Shown here: in pieces, positions 16,891 through 25,600 of the stretch
Layout of the letters: every line of letters begins with the position of its first letter
Numbering within the stretch: position 1 is the stretch's first letter
Source of the DNA: Thalassobius sp965218685
GTDB taxonomy: Bacteria; Pseudomonadota; Alphaproteobacteria; Rhodobacterales; Rhodobacteraceae
NCBI RefSeq assembly: GCF_965218685.1
Contig: NZ_OZ244657.1
Span: 2,914,001-2,978,000 of the forward strand
DNA length: 64,000 nucleotides
Direction: 5' to 3'
Notes under the pieces: model-generated
Seen by the model: only the letters and a program-made list of their open reading frames with translations
Told to the model about the DNA's origin: nothing
The model's database searches: none
Translations under genes and position numbers: made by a program

Positions 16891-18327
16891 TCAGATAAAT
16901 CCAATCTTTCGTTTTTGCTCACCACCCTCACGTTCACGCGCTGGTACTGAGTTCAAAGCTTGGACAAGGCTTGCTTGATCGATGTCTGCTCTTCCAGACT
17001 TGGCAGAAAGGCGCGCTGCCTCCCTCACGACAAATGCTACGTCTGACAAGGGGCGACCTTGCAGCTCTTTAGCCAATGGCGCTACGTTTACATCTTCAGC
17101 GACGGGCAACGAGCCAACTAGCTTCTCCATAAGTGCCAAAACTTCAGTTTCACTCGCAAAATCAACCTTCACAATGTGATCAAAACGACCTCTCCGCTGG
17201 ATCGCAGGATCAATCATGTCAATCCGGTTTGTCATGGCAATGATTAGGACCCGGTGCGCAACCGCTTCTGGGATTCGTCGCAGAAACTCCGAAACCTCCT
17301 CAACGCGGTGATGCCCTGAGCCCATGTCACGATCCGCCAGGAAAGCCTCCATTTCATCAATAACGAGAACTGATGGCGCACTATCCATCGCCCTCTCAAA
17401 TACCTCGGCGACCTTCTTGCTGGTCTCATGGATATATGGACTGGCAATACTGGAGGCATCTACTTGAAAGCTCGGCCAGCCCAGAAACTCAACGAGCTGC
17501 TCGACCGCATAGGTTTTGCCACATCCAGGGGGGCCATGAAGGATAACCGCTGAAGGAAAATCTATCCCCAGCGCTCGATATCTCTCCTGATGCCTTATCA
17601 GATCGACAATGTGTTCGTTGAAGAATTTCGCCAATTCCGGGCGTCCGGGAAGTTCAAACTCCGCCGCGGCTGGCAGATTCTCTTCATCATCTTTTTTCGC
17701 ATATGTCAGGTTCTTGTTGCTAACCGCATCAACGCCGCCTTTATCGACCTCATTAATTACTACTTCATTCGGCTGGAAGCCCGCTGAAACTACAACATCG
17801 CGTATTTGGGAGGCGCTCAACCAAACAATTGACTGGTCCAGCCGCCTTATTGATGATGCGGAAATATTTCGGCCTCCGGTCATCCAATAACCAAGGACAA
17901 AATCATCTGAAGTCATTGCAGAAATGCTATAGGTTGGAAGCAACCTCGTTATTTTTTCAAAGAATATGGCATCTTGCAGCCCATCTTCGCAACCTGCCTG
18001 CCTCGTAGCTTTCAGAGCAAGCGCGAATGACAAAGCATCTGACTTCGACTTGATCGCCGAGGGCTCGGTAACAGGCCGCAACGTTTGCTCCCATCCACTT
18101 GAGGCGAACCAGATCCTTTCGTGACCGAATTCAAAACAACTGAACACACCTTCATCTACCAAACCGCCTTCGAGCCATTTTCTAAAAAGTTCGTCGCGAG
18201 CAAGAAGGCCGCGCCCCCCATCGACTAAGCCAACAATTTGCCAGTCAGCTCCTTGGAACTGCACATTCTGGACACAAGTACCGTCCACCAAACGAAATCC
18301 CACGGGGAGCCAAGCGTCCTTCGTCAT
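16891..18327 (-). CDS. AAA+ ATPase (FtsH/CDC48-like module) in the Hsp70 operon
   Basis: This protein has 478 residues from the ATG at 18327, which has AGGAG within the end of the Hsp70 gene. The N-terminal ~200 residues are unrecognised. A single AAA+ module follows: Walker A HGPPGCGKT near residue 264, Walker B VLVIDEMEAF near 315, sensor-1 AMTNR and arginine-finger region IQRRGRFDH near 360. There is no protease domain and no membrane segment, so it resembles a Bcs1/CDC48-type unfoldase or remodeller. It is 4 bp from the Hsp70 stop. Its partner role with Hsp70 is inference. Confidence 0.8.
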   Translation of the reverse strand: MTKDAWLPVGFRLVDGTCVQNVQFQGADWQIVGLVDGGRGLLARDELFRKWLEGGLVDEGVFSCFEFGHERIWFASSGWEQTLRPVTEPSAIKSKSDALSFALALKATRQAGCEDGLQDAIFFEKITRLLPTYSISAMTSDDFVLGYWMTGGRNISASSIRRLDQSIVWLSASQIRDVVVSAGFQPNEVVINEVDKGGVDAVSNKNLTYAKKDDEENLPAAAEFELPGRPELAKFFNEHIVDLIRHQERYRALGIDFPSAVILHGPPGCGKTYAVEQLVEFLGWPSFQVDASSIASPYIHETSKKVAEVFERAMDSAPSVLVIDEMEAFLADRDMGSGHHRVEEVSEFLRRIPEAVAHRVLIIAMTNRIDMIDPAIQRRGRFDHIVKVDFASETEVLALMEKLVGSLPVAEDVNVAPLAKELQGRPLSDVAFVVREAARLSAKSGRADIDQASLVQALNSVPAREREGGEQKRKIGFI

Positions 18328-18331
18328 CGCG

Positions 18332-20824
18332 TTAACTCCTAAGGATATTTGCGCTTGCCAGCATATCATCCTCAGGACCGGCCCCAATACGCTCGCCGTC
18401 CAATCGGGCGACCACCGCACGCAACATATCCATATCGTCAGCGTTAAGTGCTGCCGTCCCTTCTGCCACGAGTTCTGCATGTTTTTCTTGGTCAGGGAAG
18501 AGGTGGGGCTCTTGGCTCATCCACCTAAATCGATCGATTACGAAACCGTCTTGCCGCCACAAGATCGCAGCCACACGGCCACGTAGATCGTCGAGTAGAC
18601 TCTCAAAATCGCTACTTCCATTGTCGATCGATCTTTGCGCCGTTCTGGCTAGGTTATCGAAACTGGACACTTCGGTCGGACGAGCCATGCCCCGAACTAC
18701 AGAGTCAAAAACTCCGATCGTTTTGTCCAAGTCAAGCTGGCGTATCTCCCTGCGATGGCTATTGCGGGTCTGCGCCAAGAGCCTCCGAGCTTCCTGCACA
18801 TCGTCCATCGCTTGCTTTGCGGCTTCAGGATCCCCTTGGTTGCTCTGCGCTGAAGTAGCGCTTTCAAGCTTTTGCCGCGCCTGATCCAATCTCTCATCAG
18901 CGACCGTGGAAGCAATCTCATTCAAGCGATCCAAAGTTTGATCAGTCTGCTCTTGGATGTTCTTGGCTTGATTGGTGTAGTCAATTCTCCCTTCCTGGCT
19001 CGAGTAGAAGTTGCGAGTATTTTCAAATGATGCCCCAATTGATGGAACCTCCACCTCTAAGCGGATACCACCCGAATCCAACATTTCGTACTCACAAATG
19101 AGCTCAGCTCCAGCCGCAATCACTCCATCATCGAAATCTGAACCCTTAATTTCTAACATGCCTACAAATCGATTGTCGGTGATTGGCTCCGAAATATCCC
19201 CTTCCCAAATTTTGAATTTGATCGAACTTGAGCTGCCCGATTTTAATGACTCCGCAGCCTTAAAGGCCTTTCTGCCTCTCTTCGGAAGCTGATCACCTTC
19301 TCGCACTAGGTAGTCAAGTACTGCACGGCCGCCGACCTTCTCTCTCGCCTCAACTCCAATCGAGTGAGATGCAGGAATAGCATCAACACTCGCCGCGGTC
19401 CTCGTAATTATGATCCTGTCTTCTTGCAGGGCTATCGGCGCACCATTTGAATCGAAAACAAATACCTTGAAGGCATTTTGACCGGGCTTCGAAAGCGACA
19501 GTTCTACCGATGCACCGTCAGTCAGTGATTGACGCCCCGATGACCAGCCGGTGTCGAGACTATCAATCTGAAATTCGAGGCCGTCCGGCGAAACACTTCC
19601 AACCTTCGTGACGACACGTGCGCGGGTGTCGGGCGTCCGAGCAATATAATTGAAATTGAGATCCAGCTGCGCACCAGCGCTAATTGCGCCTCTTGAGCTC
19701 TTTCGTCCCCGCCCCTGTGACGACCAGTCAATCGACTCCGCGAAAACGGCCGCTCCCTCAGCGACTGCAGCCATTGGGTTCACCTCAGTCGATGCCGCAA
19801 TGCCGAGCTCGAATGCAACCTTGTCGCGCAGTGGCTTGTATTGTGCAGGGCCACCAACAAATACTATTCTTTCCACATCATGGGGCGATAATCCCGCTTT
19901 TTCGAGCGTTTCCCGAGTTGCCATGATTGATTCATCAACCTTTGGCGCAATCAGGGAATCGTAGAGGTCGCGCCCGACGGTAATATCGATGTACATCTCT
20001 TCGTCCGCTTCATCCCGAACGCCAAGCTCTGTTTCGGGAAGACTTATTATCGCACTTTCTCTCTGTGAAAGTTCGATCTTAGCCTTTTCTGCGGCCCAAG
20101 TCGCCATCCGTAATAGCGATTTGTATTTGCCGTTGACGACAAGGTCGTCGGGAAGGCTGAAATTCTCAAAGAGCCATGGCTTTATAACACTGTCAAAGAG
20201 AATCCGGTCAAAGTCACGTCCTCCACACATGGCGATCCCGCCATGCGCCAGGAGATTTACCCGGCCAGCAATGCTTTCCGCGATAGCGACGTCCAAAGTA
20301 CCACCGCCGATGTCATAAACCACAAAAATGCCGTCGGACTTTCGCTGCTGCATGACGCTCATCACCGCAGCGACGGGCTCTTGCATCAAAGCCACTCGCC
20401 CTATCCCAGCTGAGTCCGCAGCTGACATTGTCGCATCCTTCTGCATCTGATTAAATGCAGCGGGCACAGTAATCACGGTCCCCGTATCGCCATCGCCTCG
20501 GATTTCTTCTGGAAGATAGCCGAACAGAACACGGAGAATTTCGGCAGAGCATTCCTCAGGCGTTAAAACAATGTCAACAGCTGGAAGCTTGATAGGGGTG
20601 CTGGTTCCCATCAGCCGCTTAAAGAGTGTTGCGGCGTTATCAGGATTACGGGCAGCATTATTGTAAGCCCTGGAGCCCACATATTTATTGCCGCGCCGAT
20701 CTATAAAGATTGCTGAAGGTGTAACGTCATGTTGCTCTGGGCTCTTATAGAGCCGGACGACTTCGCCGTCATAAGAGCAAATGGCACTGTTCGTGGTGCC
20801 CAGATCGATCCCGACATACTTCAT
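18332..20824 (-). CDS. Hsp70-family (DnaK-like) chaperone with extended C-terminus
   Basis: This protein has 830 residues against about 640 for housekeeping DnaK. The nucleotide-binding domain is intact: phosphate-1 loop GIDLGTTNSAICSY (residues 5-18), the connect/phosphate-2 region VVYDIGGGTLDVAI near 170, and adenosine motif IVFVGGPAQYKPL near 310. A substrate-binding-like beta region follows. After that comes a ~200-residue helical extension rich in Glu, Gln and Arg (QEQTDQTLDRLNEIASTV), with no EEVD-type tail. The start overlaps the GrpE-like gene (ATGA). Accessory location, length and partners mark it as a dedicated Hsp70, not a copy of the housekeeping one. Confidence 0.88.
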   Translation of the reverse strand: MKYVGIDLGTTNSAICSYDGEVVRLYKSPEQHDVTPSAIFIDRRGNKYVGSRAYNNAARNPDNAATLFKRLMGTSTPIKLPAVDIVLTPEECSAEILRVLFGYLPEEIRGDGDTGTVITVPAAFNQMQKDATMSAADSAGIGRVALMQEPVAAVMSVMQQRKSDGIFVVYDIGGGTLDVAIAESIAGRVNLLAHGGIAMCGGRDFDRILFDSVIKPWLFENFSLPDDLVVNGKYKSLLRMATWAAEKAKIELSQRESAIISLPETELGVRDEADEEMYIDITVGRDLYDSLIAPKVDESIMATRETLEKAGLSPHDVERIVFVGGPAQYKPLRDKVAFELGIAASTEVNPMAAVAEGAAVFAESIDWSSQGRGRKSSRGAISAGAQLDLNFNYIARTPDTRARVVTKVGSVSPDGLEFQIDSLDTGWSSGRQSLTDGASVELSLSKPGQNAFKVFVFDSNGAPIALQEDRIIITRTAASVDAIPASHSIGVEAREKVGGRAVLDYLVREGDQLPKRGRKAFKAAESLKSGSSSSIKFKIWEGDISEPITDNRFVGMLEIKGSDFDDGVIAAGAELICEYEMLDSGGIRLEVEVPSIGASFENTRNFYSSQEGRIDYTNQAKNIQEQTDQTLDRLNEIASTVADERLDQARQKLESATSAQSNQGDPEAAKQAMDDVQEARRLLAQTRNSHRREIRQLDLDKTIGVFDSVVRGMARPTEVSSFDNLARTAQRSIDNGSSDFESLLDDLRGRVAAILWRQDGFVIDRFRWMSQEPHLFPDQEKHAELVAEGTAALNADDMDMLRAVVARLDGERIGAGPEDDMLASANILRS

Positions 20825-21192
20825 TGTTCCACTTTCCTCACCATCACGGTACCAGACTTCCGCACCCCCTCTTCATCCATTACAATCGGCTCCACCATTT
20901 GATCGACAATCAATACGTCGTCTGGTCCAAAATCTGTTATGTTGAGGGCGGAAGCGGGAAGACCTGGGTCATACGGCTGACCTTCTAGGTTAACGATCCG
21001 TAAGCCGTTACCCTCCAAATTTTCTGCCAATCGTTTCTGGTAGTATCTAAGTTGATTCACGTATCGATTGGATTCTCCAGCATCGAGCTTTTCTATCATT
21101 CGAGAGAATGTTCTTGAAAACCTCCAACCCTCAATTGCCATCTCGATCAGCGAGGAGCGCATTTTTTCTTCTCTTTCCGAAATTTCCACCAC
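20821..21192 (-). CDS. GrpE-like nucleotide-exchange factor
   Basis: This 123-residue protein is encoded immediately before the Hsp70 gene and overlaps it by four bases. An N-terminal coiled-coil-like helix (residues 1-65) leads to a beta segment reading DDVLIVDQMVEPIVM and RKSGTVMVRKVEQ, which matches the pattern of the GrpE head domain. It is shorter than housekeeping GrpE. The GTG start is set by GGAGCGAGAA. Similarity to GrpE is by eye and moderate, but the position makes the role likely. Confidence 0.65.
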   Translation of the reverse strand: MVEISEREEKMRSSLIEMAIEGWRFSRTFSRMIEKLDAGESNRYVNQLRYYQKRLAENLEGNGLRIVNLEGQPYDPGLPASALNITDFGPDDVLIVDQMVEPIVMDEEGVRKSGTVMVRKVEQ

Positions 21193-21535
21193 TTCTCGCT
21201 CCTACGCTTTCCTTACGCTTTCTGATCCAAGAGTATTCATTCTCGAGTCACTTTTTTCTATCGATGCATTTCCTTGCATATGGTCATTGCACTCTCAGCA
21301 GCATGTAATGCTTAAACGCCCCTCCCAGAACAATCGAGGTTCAACGAACTTGAGACGCTGTTCGATCCCCCGGCATAGTTCAGTCTTGCTCCTGTCCATG
21401 CTCCGCTCCCGCCCAGCCCTGTGCGCACTCGAACTGTGCGCGTCCAATTTCTGTTCTGTCCTGTACTGTAGCTACGCGGGACAGCGCGAGCAATCGTAAA
21501 GAAGCGCATTGGCTCGCGATTTTCCCAAGTTCTGT

Positions 21536-21674
21536 CGAGGATTGCAGCCAATGCATCCGTCGCTATCCGCATAAGCTCTGCGTCGAGGTGAGCGAATTGC
21601 GCTGTGGTCTGGTCCGGTGACTGGCCGCCCCAGCAATTGCCGTTTCCATGCAAAAACCGCGCATTCGACGACAT
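21536..21674 (-). pseudogene. Remnant of a tyrosine recombinase/phage integrase C-terminus
   Basis: One minus-strand frame reads GNGNCWGGQSPDQTTAQFAHLD and then LMRIATDALAAIL. This aligns by eye with the box II end of tyrosine integrases (GxLLGHxSPDTTxRYAHL...LRxAxDxLAxxI). The conserved His of LGH is Gly, and the catalytic Tyr of RYAHL is Phe, so it cannot be active. No upstream catalytic domain remains. It suggests the two halves of the island arrived by separate integration events. Confidence 0.55.
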
Positions 21675-21749
21675 CCTTCCCTTGATTTCGAAGCATTTCG
21701 ATTGAACCCTAGACGACTACCCGCTAGCGTGAAGTCAGCACAAAAAATG

Positions 21750-21774
21750 GGCGCGTACAATAATCGTACGCGCC
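21750..21774. promoter_or_regulatory. Perfect 9-bp inverted repeat, probable WYL-regulator operator
   Basis: GGCGCGTAC (21750-21758) and GTACGCGCC (21766-21774) form an exact inverted repeat with a 7-bp AT-rich centre (AATAATC). It ends 16 bases before the WYL gene ATG. WYL regulators of the BrxR/CapW type bind such repeats in front of their own genes. No T-run follows, so a terminator is unlikely. Confidence 0.7.
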
Positions 21775-21790
21775 GAGTTGGGAGTGCGAA

Positions 21791-22678
21791 GTGGAAAACG
21801 TCAAGCCAGAGCTTCGTTGGGGAGTCGCGCAGCGCCTCGAATTCATCGAGTTCCGTTTGTTTTGGGAGGGGCATGTGAACCGAAGCGATTTGATGGAGCA
21901 GTTTGGACTGTCGGTGAACCAAGCGTCCGCCGATCTGAACCGCTACATCGGCTTCGCGCCGGACAACATGGTCTACGATAAGAGCGCTCGGACCTATGTC
22001 CGCGGCTTGGACTTCGAGGCGCAGTTCCTAGAGCCCGATGCGAGCCGCTACCTCGCGCAGCTGCGGTCACTCTCTGACGGAATCCTCGACCGCGAGGATT
22101 CCTGGATAGCCAATCTCCCGCCCTACGCTTCTGCCCCAACGCCAGTGCGTCGCGTCAACCCGGTGACCCTCCGCTCGGTCGTTGGCGCCATACGTCGGTC
22201 AGAGGCGGTCGAGGTGAAGTACCAGTCTCTGTCCAACCCGGAGCCCCGCTGGCGCTGGATTGCGCCCCACGCCATCGCGTTCGACGGCTTCCGCTGGCAC
22301 ACGCGAGCGTTCTGTCTGAACGATGAGTGCTTCAAGGACTTCCTATTGTCCCGGATGCTGAAGATCCGAGGTGCACAGGAGACCGAAGCCTCGGCCGCCG
22401 ACGACAGCGACTGGCACTCCGATGTCACGCTGGAGATCGCCCCCCACCCCGACCTCTCGGATACGCAAGCAAAGGTTATCGCGCTCGACTACGGCATGCG
22501 AAGCGGCAAGGCGATGATCAAGGTCAGGCGCGCACTTCTCTATTACGCGCTGAAAAGGCTTGGCCTCGACACGGATCCGGCGGCGAGGATGCCGCAAGAC
22601 CAGCAGATTGTTCTTCTGAACCGCAAAGCCATCTTTGCCCACAGCGAAGCAGCAAGTAGCTTCAAGGATCAGACATGA
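21791..22678 (+). CDS. WYL-domain transcriptional regulator (BrxR/CapW-like)
   Basis: This 295-residue protein has an N-terminal winged HTH (about residues 8-60; MEQFGLSVNQASADLNRYI is the recognition region), a WYL domain near residues 115-200 (IAPHAIAFDGFRWHTRAF) and a C-terminal extension. WYL regulators of this shape often head anti-phage islands, repressing the system until a nucleic-acid or nucleotide ligand is bound. The gene lies just behind a perfect inverted repeat and its stop overlaps the helicase ATG, so it would autoregulate the whole unit. Confidence 0.85.
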   Translation: MENVKPELRWGVAQRLEFIEFRLFWEGHVNRSDLMEQFGLSVNQASADLNRYIGFAPDNMVYDKSARTYVRGLDFEAQFLEPDASRYLAQLRSLSDGILDREDSWIANLPPYASAPTPVRRVNPVTLRSVVGAIRRSEAVEVKYQSLSNPEPRWRWIAPHAIAFDGFRWHTRAFCLNDECFKDFLLSRMLKIRGAQETEASAADDSDWHSDVTLEIAPHPDLSDTQAKVIALDYGMRSGKAMIKVRRALLYYALKRLGLDTDPAARMPQDQQIVLLNRKAIFAHSEAASSFKDQT

Positions 22679-25600
22679 AGGCCTTCGATTTTGACCATCA
22701 CCTAATCGGGTCCTATGAGCGTTTCTCGCGTTCTTTCAGCGCCATTCGTGCCGAAGATCTTCGTACAGAAATCGACGCGCAGTATGATGCTGGACGATTT
22801 TGGCCGGACGCGCTCTTGTCGTTGAACCCGCGGTACCTCTCAGGCCCCACCGTGGATGATCTCGTCCTGTCTGGCGATTTGGACGAAGGGACCGGCAGAG
22901 TATTCCGCTTTGGCGAAACACCTCTGCGGTTTCACAGACACCAGGCGGAGTCTATTGCCAAGGCGAAGTCGGGGAAAAGCTATGTGGTCACAACGGGCAC
23001 GGGCTCTGGCAAATCGCTATGCTTCTTCGTGCCGGTGGTCGATTCCATCATTCGGGCTCTGCGCATCGGTAAGCCTCGAACAACTCGCGCAATTATAGTC
23101 TATCCAATGAATGCTCTGGCGAACAGCCAGATGAAGGAAATCGAGAAATTCATCGGGCAGTCAGGGCTTCCGGACGCCCTCAAGCCAGTTGTCAAACGCT
23201 ACACTGGGCAAGAAAGCCAAGAGGAACGTCAACGGATCGCGGCCAATCCGCCAGATATCCTGCTCACGAACTACATGATGGCGGAGCTCCTGCTGACCCG
23301 CCAAGACGACCTGGACGCCCAAGTGGTCAAGAACGCGACCGGTCTTGAATTCATCATCCTCGACGAACTCCACACCTATAGAGGGCGCCAAGGTGCGGAT
23401 GTGGCGGTGCTCGTTCGGCGGCTGCGCGACCGTTGCTCCCCTGACAAGGCTCCGATCTGCATAGGTACATCGGCGACGATGGCTTCAGAAGGCACCGAAG
23501 AAAGCCGAGCGGTCGCCGTGGCCAAAGTCGCGACAAGGCTCTTCGGCTCCGAGATCGGCCCGGATGCCGTAATCGACGAGTCCCTGCAACGGGCCACCGA
23601 CGACAACATCACTCTCGCGCAAGCGACCGCCGCGCTGGCTGATGCGTTGCGACAGCCTCTCCCGACGAGCTTGGATGACGAGCAACTCAAGAAGCACCCG
23701 CTCGCGGTATGGGCCGAGCTTGCGCTCGGACTCGATGACGGGCTGGAGCTGAAACGAAAGAAGCCCATCCCCTTCGAGGACGCCGTCAGACGATTGGCCG
23801 ACGACAGTGGGGTCGACGCGGAGCGGTGTCGGACACAGCTAGAAGGCTTCCTGACGCTGGTAAGCCTTCCCGCAGATCAGCGCGGTGGGACGGGGGACGG
23901 AGCGTTTCTCGCATTCAAGTTGCACAGGTTCATCTCCGGCGCTGGCGAGGTCTTCACCACGCTTACGGACAAGCCGCGCACCGTTCTTTTCGAGGGTCAA
24001 CTCGAGGATCCCGATGCTCCGGGTAACCGGCTTTACCCAACACGCTTCTGCAGAAACTGCGGACACGAATACCACGTCGTCACCAAGAACGAGGATGACG
24101 GCCACATCAGGTTTCTCCCCCGCAATATCGACGATACGCCGCTGGAAACCGAAGACGACGATGATGTGGCGGGATATCTCTGCCCGGCTCCAGACAACTA
24201 TCCTGATTTCGCCTTCGATGGCGACTTGAACGGCTACCCGGAGAGCTGGCTCGAAGAGCGCAATGGCATCGAACGGCTGCGGTCCTATCGCAAGAAGCGC
24301 GCGCCCATCTCCTATGTAGTGACGCCAGACGGCCGGCATGGCGCCGGTGGGAGAGCGTTCTGGTTCATCCCCGGTAAATTTGCATTCTGCCTCTGCTGCA
24401 AGGACGAGCCTAACCAGGGGATGCGTGAGCGCAGTAAGCTGGCGGGCCTCTCTGGCGAAGGGAGGAGCTCCGCGACGACCCTTCTCGTGTCCAGTGCTCT
24501 CGAGTGGATGAACAAGCCGACGAGCGGTGTTCCAAAGACAAAGCGCAAGCTGCTGGGGTTTACGGACAATCGGCAAGACGCGGCGCTTCAGTCCGGCCAC
24601 TTCAACGATTTTCTGTTCGTGAGCCTCCTGCGTGGGGCCATTCTGCGGGCGATAATGGCAGCAGGCTCCGATGGGCTGGCCGAGGACGAGTTCGGTCTCA
24701 GCGTCGTCAAGGCACTCGGCTTCACGTCTGCTAACAAGGACGCGCGCGCTCATTGGATGCTCGACCCATCGGCTGGTGCCGTAATTCGCGAAGATGCCCA
24801 GCGCGCTCTCGCAAAAGTCCTGGCCCACCGAGTCTGGACTGATCTCCGAAGGGGTTGGCGCTACACCAACCCCAGCCTCTCCGTTCTGAAGCTTCTCGAT
24901 GTTGAGTTCGTCGGCGTCGCCGACATGGCATCAGACCGGGGAAGGCTGATGACAGCCCTGCCCGAGCTCGGCGATCAATCAGAAGAACAGAGAGCCATCC
25001 TGCTAAAGACCGTGCTGGGCGCAATGCTCGAAGGGCTGGCCGTAAATACGGAAGCCCTCGACCTGACTGTCCTGGACGGCGTCGCGCAGAAATCACGTTC
25101 GCTGTTGCGCGCTCCGTGGGCGATAGATGCCAAGGAGAACCCGCGCGGACGGTCGTCGCTGCTTCTGCGCGCGCCAGGCAAGAACGCCGTGGGACTTCGG
25201 GAGGAGCAGACGCTACTGCGCGCTGGCCACAACTCGCGCATAGCTCGGCTGATCAACAAGAAAAGCGTGCTGGGTGCAAAGCTCGGGCGGGACGACTACC
25301 TCGAGTTCTTCTCGCGCCTCCTTGAGCTATTCGCCGATGAGGGCTTGATAGTCCCGGTTGAGCTCGACGCTGATCTCGTAGGCTGGAGGCTGACACCCTC
25401 TGCCGTCCGCCTTGTGCCCGGTCCCGCGCTTTCCGACGAAAGCCAGCGGGGAAACCGATACTTCCACGATCTGTACGCATCGATTGCGGACGATCTGGCA
25501 TCGGGTCATAGTGCTTATTGGGGGCTGGAGGGGCGCGAGCACACCGCGCAGGTTTCCCAAAGGCAGCGTGAATGGCGTGAGTGGCGGTTCAGGTATGAAG

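Larger units (their letters stand above)
21193..21790. other. Divergent junction between Hsp70 operon and WYL/DISARM-like unit
   Basis: About 600 bases without an intact gene. It must carry the promoter of the leftward Hsp70 operon and of the rightward WYL gene. Inside are the integrase remnant (21536-21674) and a perfect inverted repeat (21750-21774). No heat-shock CIRCE element or sigma-32-type promoter was recognised. Confidence 0.6.
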
